Shown: positions 35,355 through 45,069, counted from the stretch's first letter. The stretch is DNA of 64,000 nucleotides from Palsa-504 sp963808615 (GCA_963808615.1 CAWEGV010000012.1:992001-1056000), one strand, 5' to 3'. Numbers and translations are program-made. The notes: generated by a model from the sequence alone, not told the origin.

Positions 35355-35898
35355 CCCCCAGCCCGGACGCCATCAGGCGGCCACCGGATCACGCCATCCC
35401 GCGCAGATCATCCTTACCGGTACGCCTCCCACGCCAGGCAGCTGACCAGCCACCCCGAAGCAGGCCAGACGGCAGCGCGTCCCCCGGATCGAGCACCGAT
35501 CACACAGCGTGAACCGTAACGGCAGGTCACCGAGTTCCCTATCGCCGACTACGTGCGGCCGGGCCTGCCGAGGCGGGGCGGGCTGGCGGAACGCAGATTA
35601 TCCGTTATTGCGCCCTTTCGGGCACAGCTGATCTGGGTGCGCCGGGGTCCGCCCGGTTCATTACGGACTTCATGTCACTGACGTGACGCCCGTGGATGGG
35701 TGAAACTTGGGGTGCGCCGCCCGCGGACGTGGTGTGCCCTTAGCATTTCGCGTCTGCATTGCAGACTGACGCTGGAGGCTGCCCGGTTGCTACCCCGGAT
35801 TGCCGCTGCGAGCGCGTGTCACAGGATCTCAATCTCGGTCTTGTAGCGGGCTCTGCGGGCGGCGCGCCCGTATCCGGTATCGGGGTTGGCAGAGAGGC
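35355..35898. other. Non-coding stretch
   Basis: No gene with recognisable character. It precedes a STAND ATPase relic. Confidence 0.35.
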
Positions 35899-36207
35899 AG
35901 GCGTGGATATCGTCCATCGGTGTGTGCAGCTAGGTGACGCCGGAGGGCGGTTCAGTACCCTGCTGGCAGCGCACCGGCTGCTGCTGATCTGGGACAGCTT
36001 CCAGGCCGTCCGGTCCATGCCCGATCCTGGCGGGGCGACGCCACCCTGGATGAGGCGGGCGGCCGGGAGCTCCCGGACGTCCTGGAGACACTAGCGGGGC
36101 GGGGGCGCAGCGCGGTGCTCATCACCAGCCGCACCAGCGAGGACTGGCCCGGCGGCATCCGCCGCATCGCGGTGGGCGGCCCGGCCTCGCACGAGGCCAC
36201 CGGGTAA
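35899..36207 (+). pseudogene. STAND/NB-ARC-type NTPase fragment
   Basis: Across two frames the stretch reads GRFSTLLAAHRLLLIWDSFQ, AVRSMPDPGGATPP, then LDEAGGRELPDVLETLAGRG and RSAVLITSRTSEDWPGGIRR. These are the Walker B (LLLIWDSF) and sensor (ITSRT) parts of a STAND NTPase of the kind found in large TPR or CHAT proteins. A frameshift near 36045 and the missing Walker A show that it is a relic, ending at TAA 36207. Confidence 0.55.
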
Positions 36208-36234
36208 GCGGGGGAACTTGCTTGGCGGGCCGGC

Positions 36235-36405
36235 TCATGCGGCTTCCCGCACGCGTGGCACGGGTCCCTGGTGGGCCGCGGTCATGCGGGTAAGCAGCGC
36301 TGCGAGTGCGGCGCGGTCGTTGTCCCCGTCGTGCTCGTAGAGCTCGCTGATGGTCTGGATGAGGGAGTTGACCAGCAGCACGCGCTCGTGCTCGGTGATC
36401 TCCAT
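36235..36405 (-). CDS. Small helical hypothetical protein (56 aa)
   Basis: ATG 36405 with GAAGGAT about 10 nt upstream opens a 56-residue frame: MEITEHERVLLVNSLIQTIS, then ELYEHDGDNDRAALAALLTR. It is acidic and amphipathic with no Cys or membrane segment. Codon use is GC3-rich like real genes here. Function unknown. Confidence 0.5.
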   Translation of the reverse strand: MEITEHERVLLVNSLIQTISELYEHDGDNDRAALAALLTRMTAAHQGPVPRVREAA

Positions 36406-36658
36406 CGTGATTGATCCTTCGGTGAGCCCGGCGCAAGGGCCGGGCCTTGAGGTCGTTGCCGGTGAAGGGGATTCGTGGTGCCGCCGCTGTCACGTCGGCA
36501 GTGCCTGGCCAGGGTCTGGCCCGGCAAACTCATGGCGCGTACCCGCCGCCCGCCGCCGCCCGGGCGATGATGATCAGGCGCTGGACATGGCCCGCTGCGG
36601 CCGGCCGCTTCGGCGGCCGGTCCCCGGGGGCTGCCCTCAGCCTATACCCGCAATTATA

Positions 36659-36693
36659 AACTAGCAATATATTACTAGAATAAGTGGTATACT
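36659..36693 (+). promoter_or_regulatory. AT-rich promoter with dyad; probably leaderless transcript
   Basis: TATACT at 36688-36693 ends only 7 nt before the ATG at 36701, so transcription should begin at or next to the start codon. Upstream, CTAG-CAATATATTA-CTAG (36661-36678) forms a short dyad in an AT-rich island, a possible operator for the wHTH protein encoded downstream. No good -35 box is visible. Confidence 0.5.
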
Positions 36694-36700
36694 GTTGGTC

Positions 36701-37102
36701 ATGGCGAGCTGGAGTTTCCTGACCAGCCACGCCCGGGTGCTGATGTGCATCGCCCACGACCCCGGCGCGCGGCTGCGCGACATCGCGGCCGGGCTGGGCA
36801 TCACCGAGCGCAGCGCTTACGGCATCGTCACCGACCTGGCCGAGGCGGGCTACGTGATCAGGCAGAAGGACGGCCGCCGAAACCGCTACCAGATCCGGGC
36901 GCACCTGCCGGTGCCCGAGCCCGGCACCCGGGAACCCGCCATCGGCGAGGTCGTCGCCCTCTTCGCAGCCCAGTGCCGGCCCGCATCCCCGCAGGCCGCC
37001 GGCACACACCCGCAATCGCGGAACGGCCAGTCCGCCACCGAGCCCCCTGCCGGTGCGCCCGCCCCAGCAGATGACTTGCTAAGGGAGGTGAGCCGCCCAT
37101 GA
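36701..37102 (+). CDS. Winged helix-turn-helix regulator (MarR/ArsR-like)
   Basis: A 133-residue protein. Residues 5-70 form a winged HTH: FLTSHARVLMCIAHDPGARL, RDIAAGLGITERSAYGIVTD (recognition helix) and LAEAGYVIRQKDGRRNRYQI (wing). The remaining half is Pro/Ala-rich and probably flexible. It is likely a repressor that controls its own leaderless promoter. Its stop overlaps the next start (ATGA at 37099), so it forms an operon with the hypothetical gene downstream. Confidence 0.78.
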   Translation: MASWSFLTSHARVLMCIAHDPGARLRDIAAGLGITERSAYGIVTDLAEAGYVIRQKDGRRNRYQIRAHLPVPEPGTREPAIGEVVALFAAQCRPASPQAAGTHPQSRNGQSATEPPAGAPAPADDLLREVSRP

Positions 37103-37584
37103 GTACCGCCCGGAAGCTCGCGGCCGGGCCCGTGCCAGGAATCCGCAGCTGGCGGCATCGCATGGCTGAGCATGATCTGCGTCAGCGCGTCGAGGTCAGC
37201 GATGATGACCGCGCGGTCGCCACGGCCGAGGTGATCACCGAAGGTTCTGGAGGCACCGCCCGGGTGTCGTTGCGCGCCGAGCCGGGGCACATCACGCCAG
37301 GGCGCCGCGCGAGCCTGGTCGATGCGGTGCTGGATCTTCCCGAGGTGCAGGAAAGCGCACGCCTGGAGGCGGCGTTCCGGCTTGGCGATAGCGAGTCACT
37401 GCACCGGCTTCAGGCGCGCTGCCAGGACGCCAGTTCCCGCCCGGCCGGGTGGAGCGCGCTCCTCGATGCGAACCTTCCGTCCAGCCGCGCCGGCAGCACG
37501 TTCCCAGACTCAGCCGGGCAAGGAACTCCTGCTGGGCGCATGACGATTGCAGGCGGCCCTTCCCGCCGCCGCAGGGCGTCCTGA
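37099..37584 (+). CDS. Hypothetical protein coupled to the wHTH regulator
   Basis: A 161-residue protein, ATG 37099 overlapping the upstream stop. The central part is well structured (RVEVSDDDRAVATAEVITEG; ITPGRRASLVDAVLDLPEVQ; SARLEAAFRLGDSESLHRLQ), while the C-terminus after about residue 115 is Ser/Pro/Arg-rich and overlaps the start of the acetyltransferase relic. No known domain. Coupling suggests a shared role with the regulator. Confidence 0.55.
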   Translation: MSTARKLAAGPVPGIRSWRHRMAEHDLRQRVEVSDDDRAVATAEVITEGSGGTARVSLRAEPGHITPGRRASLVDAVLDLPEVQESARLEAAFRLGDSESLHRLQARCQDASSRPAGWSALLDANLPSSRAGSTFPDSAGQGTPAGRMTIAGGPSRRRRAS

Positions 37585-38207
37585 CCGATGGCGTCGTATC
37601 GCTGCGTGCCCCGTCGGCCGGGGATGCCGGTACCTTTGTCAGCTACGCCGCTGGGCAAGACGGCGGTCTGGGCGATGCACGGCTGCCGTCGCTTTGTTCC
37701 GGTGCGTCGAGGGAGGGCTGCCTCTGGATGGTCGCCGACTGGCTGGCCGGATGGGCCGGCGAAGGCAGCTATAACGGGCCTGCGCTCCTCCTGAGGATCG
37801 CCCAGAGGCCATGGCCGGCCGGCATGGCCGGGTTCGCCTGCCGGGGTGCGGGCACGATCGGGCTTGTCCACGGTGTGGCGCCGTGCTGGCGGGCCAGGGC
37901 CTGCGACCCGGGCCGTCATGCTGGCCGTCGGCTTATCCGCGAGCGTGGCGCCGAAGTGGTGGAGCTCCGGGTCGGCCGCGATTCCCCAGCGTGTCAGCGG
38001 ATCGCGGTCAAGTCCGGCTTTCCCCCAGACGGGGCCGTCAGCAGCGTCGTCGAGGCGACCGGCAAGGTAGTCGAAGACGTGCGCTACATCACCGGAGCGG
38101 GAGAGCGCGGCGTTCACCCTCGGGCCCGCCAGCTGACCGAGCCGGGCCAGGCGGCCGGGCGTCCGGTCGCAGTAACGGCATTGGCAACCTGCACGATGCC
38201 GACGTGA
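37540..38207 (+). pseudogene. GNAT acetyltransferase relic
   Basis: From 37578 the frame reads GVLTDGVVSLRAPSAGDAGT, then YNGPALLLRIAQRPWPAGMA, then LIRERGAEVVELRVGRDSPA and CQRIAVKSGF, the order of a GNAT acetyltransferase. The natural start appears to be ATG 37540 (MTIAGG), one base out of frame with the rest. In the acetyl-CoA loop (about 37885-37930) the sequence needs a temporary shift to read GQGLATRAV. These two lesions make it a probable pseudogene. The product would have acetylated an unknown small molecule or protein. Confidence 0.55.
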
Positions 38208-38722
38208 ATCCTCTGAGTGGCGACCAGCAATCGCCGCCCTTATAACTGAGCAACAGTCCCCCGAGTTCCTGAGCTTGCCGATAGCTGCCTGCTGAGCCCG
38301 ATCGGGCCTGGACCAGGACTTGTGAAGTTAGCCCGCTGCCGTGTCGTCTCGAGCGAAGTCGAGGGGTTACGGGGTGGCTCTGGCGCTGTTGGGTGAGCAT
38401 CGGGTGCCAACCGACGCGGAAGAACTCGCCGGATTCGAGACCGACGTGCTGGCCGGGTTCGTCCGTGGTCGCAACCGCGGCGGCCCGGGCGGCGTCCAAT
38501 GAGCATGATGCCGCGCGTGGATGGCGTTAAGCCTGGTCCTGCCGGACTGGCCCGCCGGGGCGCGGCCGACTGAGCACGTGGCCACGGCTGAGGTCTCGCG
38601 GCTGTGCCCGTGGCGCTGGACCCTGTCCGCGGCAGTCCGGATGTTCCGTCCCCGGATGAGAGCCCGTCCTGTTCGAGTGCACAAGGTGCAGAGCCGGAGC
38701 CGGCGCCCGGCCGCCGGGCCGG
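38208..38722. other. Degenerate stretch with a possible integrase N-terminal remnant
   Basis: The only protein-like piece is at 38374-38502 on the plus strand: VALALLGEHRVPTDAEELAG followed by FETDVLAGFV. It recalls the N-terminal SAM-like region of actinobacterial tyrosine integrases, but it is too short to be sure. Nothing else is supported. Confidence 0.25.
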
Positions 38723-39547
38723 TCAGGATTGCACGAAGGCCAGCAGGTCGGCGTTGATCGTCTCGGCCTGGGTGGTCGGCATGCCGTGCGGGAACCCGTG
38801 GTACGTCTTCAGTGTCCCGTTTGGCAGGAGCTGCGCGGACAGCGGCCCGGAGTCGGCGTACGGAACGATCTGGTCATCATCGCCGTGCATCACCAGCGCC
38901 GGCACGGTGATCTGCTTGAGGTCCTCGGTGAAATCGGTCTGGGAGAAGGCCACGATGCCGTCATAGTGTGCCTTCGCTCCGCCCATCATCCCCTGCCGCC
39001 ACCAGTTCTCGATGATCGCCTCCGAGGGCTCCACGCCGGGCCGGTTGAAGCCGTAGAACGGACCCGACGGCAGGGCCCGGTAGAACACCGACCGGTTGGC
39101 GGCCAGCTGGGCCTGCAGGTCATCGAACACGCTCTTGGGCAGGCCGCCGGGGTTGGCGCTGGTCTGCACCATCAGCGGCGGCACCGAACTGATCAGGACC
39201 GCTTTGGCCACCCGGCCCTGGCCGTGCCGGGCGATGTAGCGCACGACCTCGCCGCCGCCGGTGGAGTGCCCGACATGGACGGCGTCCCGCAGATCGAGAT
39301 GGGCAGTCAGCGCAGCCAGGTCATCGGCGTAGTGGTCCATGTCGTGACCGTCGCTGGTCTGCGTGGAGCGCCCGTGCCCGCGCCGGTCATGGGCGATGAC
39401 CCGGTAGCCGTGCTGCAGGAAGAACAGCATCTGGGTGTCCCAGTCATCGGCCGACAGCGGCCAGCCGTGGCTGAAGACGACCGGCTGGCCCGAGCCCCAG
39501 TCCTTGTAGAAGATCTCCGTGCCATCGGCCGTCGTGGTCGTGCCCAT
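38723..39547 (-). CDS. Alpha/beta hydrolase, non-heme chloroperoxidase/arylesterase type
   Basis: A 274-residue enzyme of normal family length. The catalytic triad is visible: Ser95 in VGHSTGGGE (nucleophile elbow), Asp225 in HGDDDQIVPY, and His254 in GFPHGMP. The oxyanion region is VFSHGWPLSADDWD, and AHDRRGHGRS is typical for the cofactor-free haloperoxidase/esterase group. It acts as an esterase and can form peracids; the natural substrate is unknown. No signal peptide. The gene is intact and starts with ATG. Confidence 0.9.
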   Translation of the reverse strand: MGTTTTADGTEIFYKDWGSGQPVVFSHGWPLSADDWDTQMLFFLQHGYRVIAHDRRGHGRSTQTSDGHDMDHYADDLAALTAHLDLRDAVHVGHSTGGGEVVRYIARHGQGRVAKAVLISSVPPLMVQTSANPGGLPKSVFDDLQAQLAANRSVFYRALPSGPFYGFNRPGVEPSEAIIENWWRQGMMGGAKAHYDGIVAFSQTDFTEDLKQITVPALVMHGDDDQIVPYADSGPLSAQLLPNGTLKTYHGFPHGMPTTQAETINADLLAFVQS

Positions 39548-40799
39548 GCGCTGCCTCCATTGGTCTGACGCCGGAACGTCCGCCTTGACAGGCTAACGAT
39601 CTTTCTGTCAGTACTCCAGGCCACTCGGCTACCGCCGCGGTGAACCCGCGGGATCGGCCTCCGATCGGGAACAAGACAGGCCGCGCGGCTCACGCTGTCG
39701 CGACGGAATGACCCGACGAGGCCAGATCCAATGGCTCGCTCACCGGCTACTGTAAGCCGGCCAGCAGACCAGCGAGTTCAAGCACGCACACGTGCTGGCG
39801 GCGCGCGACAGAATGTTCGTTCTGCGCGCCCCCAACAGCTCATGCCGAGGAGAGTGTTCCAGTACAGAACGGCGGTTATCTGAAGTCGTCTGCAGATAAT
39901 GCCTGGTAGGAGGGCATTTCTGCGGCGTAGACATGTCGCCGCCGCAGCGTCCCCGCGCTAACCCAGAGCCCGCGTACGAACACGGACTGCTAGCTGGCCG
40001 GCCCTGGCCACGGACAGTTCGTTGCTCTCCGTAGCGTTCCCACGTGGCAGGAACGACGCTGCCGCCGCGCCGCTTCCGGTGCTCGGGCCGCAGGCGGCCC
40101 TGAGCGCCGGATCGGCTTGCCATCGGCGACCTGGCGTCCTCTGATTGCAGGCAAGGTCCCTGGCAGCGATAGCACCGGAACCGGCCGCCTTGCCGTCAGT
40201 TCCCTCGTCACTTTCCGTGGCCGATCCCCTGGTTGCCTGCTGACGAGGGAAGTCCCCGATATCCGCCACCACTGCGGCGTAGACAGACTTCAGATAACGT
40301 GTCACCGCCGCAGCGAAAACCCTTCGGCGGTTACGGCGTAGACACCCCAAAACGGGCTTGAGATAACGGCGGCTCCGCGCGCGTTCTCTCCGACTTCCTT
40401 CATCACTCAGCGTGATGCCAGTTGTCGCTGCAAGCCGCTGACGGTTGGCTGACTTATCTGGGAGGTCGGCCACGGTGCCCGTCCACTCGTGGGAGCCAAG
40501 TGGGGAGCCAGCGTCAGCCGACATCAGGCCACATAGAGCATATTAGGGTGTTCGATTCCTTAGCTTTACCAGGCATCCAGACACAGCTGGACACATCGGC
40601 CGACGCTAGGAATCTCGTTCGCATCGAGGTGGTCTTGCGGAGCCCACACCATCACCGCCGCCGCCACCAGACCCCGACCCGGCTGCTCTGCCAGATCACC
40701 TCCACGTCACCACTTCAAGCGAAACGCTGGTCCTCCTGGAAAGCGCACCGCCGTCTCCCCTCTCCCGACAGACGTCGGCATCAGGTCGTCGTTCATGCG
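39548..40799. repeat. Non-coding region with dispersed imperfect repeats
   Basis: No supported gene. GCGGCGTAGACA occurs at 39922-39933 and 40274-40285, and as ACGGCGTAGACA at 40333-40344. A second word, GACTTCAGATAACG (40286-40299), recurs as GGCTTGAGATAACG (40355-40368) and inverted as CGGTTATCTGAAGTC (39873-39887). A third, CGCCGCAGCG, follows at 39941-39950 and near 40306-40314. The words keep the same order in at least two copies, which suggests mobile-element ends or recombinase-binding sites. Confidence 0.5.
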
Positions 40800-41771
40800 C
40801 TACTGCCGGGCCCGCGCTAGCACCGTGTCCATCGTCTCCATGATCGAGATGGTCTCATCCAGCGGCATCAACGGGCTCTCCACATCACCAGCGGCCAGCC
40901 GGCGCGCGACCTCGTCGGCCTCGTGGCGTAGGCCCCGGCCCTCGTGCACCGCCGCGACCCGGGTCGGGGCGCCATACCTCGGTACGAGCGTCACGGCCGC
41001 GGGAGCGTAAAAGTCGCCCTCAACCTCGATCCTCCCGTCGCTGCCGACGATCGCAGCCCTCGTCGGACTCTTCGCCCGCAGGGTGCACGTCAGCACCGCC
41101 TGGGCGCCGCTGTCGTAGCCGAACAACATGGACGTCTGCGCGTCCACGCCGGTGAACGCCGGGTCGCTCATGGACACGATCCGGCTCGGCGTGCCGAGAA
41201 CCATCGACGCGAACGACACCGGGTACACGCCCAGGTCCAGCAGCGCGCCGCCGCCCAGTTCCGGTGCGAACAGCCGGAACCCGGCGTCCTGGGCGAACCA
41301 CTGGCCGTGGTCCGCGGTCACGGTGACGACGTCGCCGAGCACGCCCCGCGCCAGCCAGTCCCGGATAACGGCCACGTGCGGCAGGAACCGGGTCCACATC
41401 GCCTCCATGGCGAACAGCCCGTGCTCCCTCGCCACCCGGACGATCTCGCGGGCCTCGGCGGCGTTCATCGTGAACGGCTTCTCGACCAGCACGTGCTTGC
41501 CGGCCCGCAGCGCGAGGATCGCGTCGTCGTGGTGCATCGGGTGCGGCGTCGCCACGTAGATCACCTCGACGTCCGGATCGGCCACCAGCAACTCGTAGCT
41601 GGCATGCCCGTTCGCGATGCCGAACTCGTCCGCGAAACGGTCCGCCGATCCCTGGCTGCGCGACCCCACCGCGACCGCAACGCCGGAATCGGTCAGCCCG
41701 AGATCGGTCACGAACGTGCTCGCGATCCCGCCCGTCCCGAGGATTCCCCACCGCACGGGGCTGTCCGTCAC
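40800..41771 (-). CDS. Gfo/Idh/MocA-family oxidoreductase
   Basis: A 323-residue NAD(P)-dependent sugar or polyol oxidoreductase. The N-terminal Rossmann motif is WGILGTGGIASTFVTDL. The substrate-site motif is the EKP of GKHVLVEKPFTMNA. The C-terminal sheet includes GGGALLDLGVYPVSFASMVL, where the D-x-G-x-Y-P pattern is typical of this subfamily. The GTG at 41771 is preceded by GGAGGGAC; the frame continues upstream without family sequence. The substrate is unknown and no sugar transporter is nearby. The gene is intact. Confidence 0.88.
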   Translation of the reverse strand: MTDSPVRWGILGTGGIASTFVTDLGLTDSGVAVAVGSRSQGSADRFADEFGIANGHASYELLVADPDVEVIYVATPHPMHHDDAILALRAGKHVLVEKPFTMNAAEAREIVRVAREHGLFAMEAMWTRFLPHVAVIRDWLARGVLGDVVTVTADHGQWFAQDAGFRLFAPELGGGALLDLGVYPVSFASMVLGTPSRIVSMSDPAFTGVDAQTSMLFGYDSGAQAVLTCTLRAKSPTRAAIVGSDGRIEVEGDFYAPAAVTLVPRYGAPTRVAAVHEGRGLRHEADEVARRLAAGDVESPLMPLDETISIMETMDTVLARARQ

Positions 41772-43125
41772 GTCTTCGTCCCTCCGCCGGTCAGTACCGG
41801 TGATCAGCTTATTTGAAGGCCGTGGCCCGCGGCTCGGAGAGCACTTGCCCCTGCGCGATTGGCCCGCACGGAGTGTGCCCTGGCCACGCGGCCCCGCCCC
41901 CGTCGCCGGGCCGCGTTGCTCGCCCCCGACCACCGCACCCGTCTCGGGACATGGCGTCGACGCCGAGGCGGCCGCGGCAGCGGTCACGGAGCCCCGAAGG
42001 CGGCAACGCCCAGGCGTCCCCGCCACCCGGCTGACCGTTCTGCGGCTACTCGTATCAACCCAACATGGCGCATTGCCAGTCAGGTAGGACGTGTCGGCAC
42101 CGCGTTCGCCTGGTTCGGCACGGCGTACGACCAACGCAAAAGCAACCCAGGTCCGAACGTAGTAGAAGATCAACACCCCAATAACACAGACAAGACGGCA
42201 CTACTCGGTACACGACGGCATGACTGCTACGACGACCATGCAACCCGAATGATCAGCCAGAATGCGGGTGAACTGGGCTGAGTCATCTGGCTGGCGATGA
42301 TCGTCTCAGTCGTGACAGGCCTTCTTGTAACCGGCAGGTCCCGTCCTCGATCGCGATCCAGGCAGGCCACAACAAGCTCGGTCAGCGCTCCTCGCAGTCG
42401 CGTAGCGCGACAAGCGGCCACATTGTAATTAGCGCGAACAATTACAGATCGCCGATTCTGGTCGTCGCAGCCAGCAGCCGAATCGATCATGACTGGCGTC
42501 CAGAACGGCGGGTCGGCGCGCGGTTATTTGGGGCGCCGGCGGGGCCTCTCAGCAGTCCTGGCATGGCCTATTGGATGGCCGCCTGTTCTGTATATTTATA
42601 CATCGTCACCTTTGGGGGTGAATGTCCGCATCTGCCGCAATGAGCATGCGCTCCGCCGGTCACCCCTGCAGCTGGGGCCTTGCCAGATGCGCCCGAGCCT
42701 GGCCGTCAGGGGATGTCGGCTATGCCTGCCGCGCGGCAGGTCGCCAGACGTAGCGCAGATCGGGTACCCGCTCCTCGTTGCCGCTCCATGAGGCACATGC
42801 CGGCAGGCGCGTTCTCATCAGTCCCGCTGACGATCTCCCGCTCACGCCGGGACACATCCTTCCAGCCGGTGCCTGCGTCCAGAACCGGCCAGCCCAGGCA
42901 TTCGTGAGCGTCAACCACGAATGTGATGGAGCCGACAGGCACGGTGTCAGTGTGCGCGGGCACGCCGGACTGCATCCCGCGAACCGGCCTGCTTCAACCG
43001 CGCTCCGCGCATGTGACCGCCGGGGCTGCAAGCGGCGATATCGCCGATCAGCAGGCAGCGCCCCAACGGCCGGCCTCAGTTCTCGTGCCCGCCTGGCGGC
43101 GCATTGCCAGCGCTGCGCGCGGGCC
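41772..43125. other. Long stretch without a supported gene
   Basis: Frames over 60 codons exist on both strands, but none has recognisable domains. The part from about 42090 to 42620 is notably less GC-rich than the surrounding genes. It may be decayed foreign DNA. Confidence 0.35.
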
Positions 43126-43305
43126 TTACCACAGCTCGCCACCCGTTAGCACGTAGAGGAACGGCACCAGCGGGATAAGGCTGAACAGGGCCCATGCCAG
43201 CTTCGCACCGCCCCCGATATTGCGGCGGGTTGCCAAGTCAATCCATATGAGGACCACGGCGACGGGATGGAGGAAACAGACCAGGAGCTCCAGGACCTTC
43301 TTCAT
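43126..43305 (-). CDS. Small membrane protein resembling the PLDc_N (cardiolipin synthase N-terminal) domain
   Basis: A 59-residue protein, ATG 43305, ending at TAA 43126. Two hydrophobic helices are visible: LELLVCFLHPVAVVLIWIDL and LAWALFSLIPLVPFLYVLTG. The linker TRRNIGGGAK and the ending PLVPFLYVLTGGELW follow the PLDc_N pattern (helix, R-rich turn with GGAK, W, P, Y). Stand-alone copies occur widely in actinomycetes; their role is unknown. This gene is short and sits alone among non-coding DNA. Confidence 0.6.
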   Translation of the reverse strand: MKKVLELLVCFLHPVAVVLIWIDLATRRNIGGGAKLAWALFSLIPLVPFLYVLTGGELW

Positions 43306-43741
43306 TACCTGAATCTACCGGGAGCGCTAGGGGCGCCTGTCCGGTCCCTGCGCTTCAGTGAGGAAAGCGCCAGAATTCGCCGGACGTCCGCGCTGTTCGC
43401 CGGACTCGCGCACGAAGAGTCCGGCGCGCCGACGGTGACACCGTGTGCCGCTCGCAGCCAGGTCCAGCAAACGACCTCATCTGCCGCATATCGCGCGCCA
43501 GCTCGGGCATGTGCAACCGCGGCTGGATCGAGTCGGCCTCGAGATGATGCCGATCACGAGTGTGACGCTGAGTGACGGGAACGATCCAGGAGAACGTGCG
43601 CCGAACCGCCCGATTGCACGCCGACGAGGCTGGGTGACCAACTCGATGATCTGCGCAGAACGTCCGGATCCGTGCGGCGAGGAGCTCGACTGGTGAGAGC
43701 GTGGCGCCTCCGGCCGGGACCGTTCGCGCTAGGCCGGAACC
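43306..43741. other. Intergenic stretch
   Basis: No gene seen. It holds the upstream region of the small membrane protein and leads into the truncated mycothiol-enzyme relic. Confidence 0.35.
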
Positions 43742-44236
43742 AAAGATGCCGGCGAGTGCTTGGCGGTCTCGGCGTTTCTCGCCAGCTTCGCCGGGCGCGG
43801 CGGCACCGACCTGGACTCGGTCAACGCGCTCGGCGTCGCCGACTACGCCGCCCTGTCCCCGGCGCAGGTGCTTGCCCGCTGGCGTGCCGCCAGCTCAAGC
43901 AACCGCCGCCGGTTCCGCGAGCGCGGAGACGGCGTCGTGGACACCTCCACCGGCGACTACCCGTGCCGCTGGCAGGCCTTCCACGTGGCCGCCGAGCTCG
44001 CCACCCACGCCGACGACATCGCCGTGCCCGTCACACACGACGAGCAGGCCGAGCGGACAGCGTGGCGGGCCCGCCACTCCCGGTTCGCGCTTGCCGAAGC
44101 CAAACCCCAGCTGGAGATCTGGCATGCAGGCGTGCGTACGGCCGTCACCGATGGATCGACCAGGGTGGAGGTCGACGACGACGAGCTCATCGAGGCCGTG
44201 ATGGGCCGGCTGGACGGGATCCTGCTATTACCGGCA
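43742..44236 (+). pseudogene. C-terminal part of a maleylpyruvate isomerase-family (mycothiol-dependent) protein
   Basis: The frame reads ALSPAQVLARWRAASSSNRR, then RFRERGDGVVDTSTGDYPCR and WQAFHVAAELATHADDIAVP, then RHSRFALAEAKPQLEI and VDDDELIEAVMGRLDGILL. This is the second half of an actinobacterial DinB-fold mycothiol-dependent enzyme. The N-terminal metal-binding His helix is missing and there is no start signal, so it is a fragment. It runs directly into a VOC relic. Confidence 0.55.
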
Positions 44237-44279
44237 GGGGGTGCTACCCGTTGGCAGGCTGCGAGTGGAGTATGGGGTC

Positions 44280-44427
44280 GTGCAGTTCGATCATCTGGTG
44301 CACTGGGTGCCCAGCCTGGACGCGGCCGTGCGGTATCAAGCCCTCGGGCTACCGTGCAGCCAGGACAGCATCCGCAGTTCGGTACGCACAACGCCGCATG
44401 GCGCCTTGTGCCGGCCCGGGGCGGCGT
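44280..44427 (+). pseudogene. VOC (glyoxalase-like) domain fragment
   Basis: GTG 44280 opens VQFDHLVHWVPSLDAAVRYQ and ALG. The next part is in another frame: TVQPGQHPQFGTHNAAWRL. Together they give the first 45 or so residues of a VOC-superfamily protein (VQFDHLVHWV...G.HPQFGTHNAAWRL). A frameshift near 44345 and the lost remainder make it a relic. Confidence 0.6.
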
Positions 44428-44663
44428 GATCCCCGGCCGCCGGCATGATGGCGCTGACCAGAGGTCCGGGGCCGGCATCTGGCGCTCGCCATCGCAGATC
44501 CTGGGGAGTGCCGGTGCTGTGATCCGGGCCGGGCACGGCCGGGGGCGCGCGTGGAACGGCTCGTGGAACGGCGCGCCGGGAATCCCAGCGCGCCAGTGCC
44601 GTCAGTGCGATTCCCCGTGTCATCGGTGCTGCCAGTGCGCTCAGTGCACGGGGCCGTGGTTAT

Positions 44664-44706
44664 GGTAAGGAGAAGGTCTACGGTTCGATTCCGTAACGGA
44701 GCTCAG
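44664..44706 (+). other. Possible 3' end of a tRNA gene (att-site remnant)
   Basis: TACGG-TTCGATT-CCGTA (44679-44695) is a perfect 5-bp stem with the canonical T-loop TTCGATT. AAGGTC precedes it like a variable loop, and ACGGAGCTCA follows like an acceptor strand. No matching 5' half (AGCTCCG, D-arm, anticodon arm) is present upstream. Integrative elements often leave such a 3' tRNA copy. Not a full tRNA gene. Confidence 0.35.
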
Positions 44707-45069
44707 CTAGATAGCCTAATTCGAAAAAATCTGAATGGATCGTAAGGACCGGTGGGGACTAACGCGTTCCTGGCGTTCGTGACCGAGTCCCGGCACGCGG
44801 ACCTTGCCTGAGCGTCCTTCGGAGGCCGTCGTCCTGGATACTGAGGTCGCGTCGCCATCGTTCTGGAGTGGCTTCCGCCACCGCTGACTGCCCGCCTGGC
44901 GGGTAAGCAGCCGGTCCTTATCTTCCTACCTGTTGGTGAGCGGGCCAAGCTGCGGCCCTGGGGTCCGCGCAATCCTGCGATGCCCGGCAGCTGGCTGGCC
45001 GGGCAAGCTCGTCATCCCCGGGAGCAAGTCCATCGCCGCTATCTGGGTGGCCAGCCGCGGCCATCCAGC
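44707..45069. other. Intergenic stretch
   Basis: No gene seen between the tRNA-like remnant and the PIN-domain remnant. Confidence 0.35.

Noticed and set aside
39868..40380. A CRISPR array
   Set aside because: Repeats are imperfect, few, unevenly spaced and partly inverted; no cas gene is present.
44664..44706. A complete tRNA gene
   Set aside because: Only a T-arm and 3' acceptor-like part are present; no D-arm, anticodon arm or matching 5' acceptor strand.
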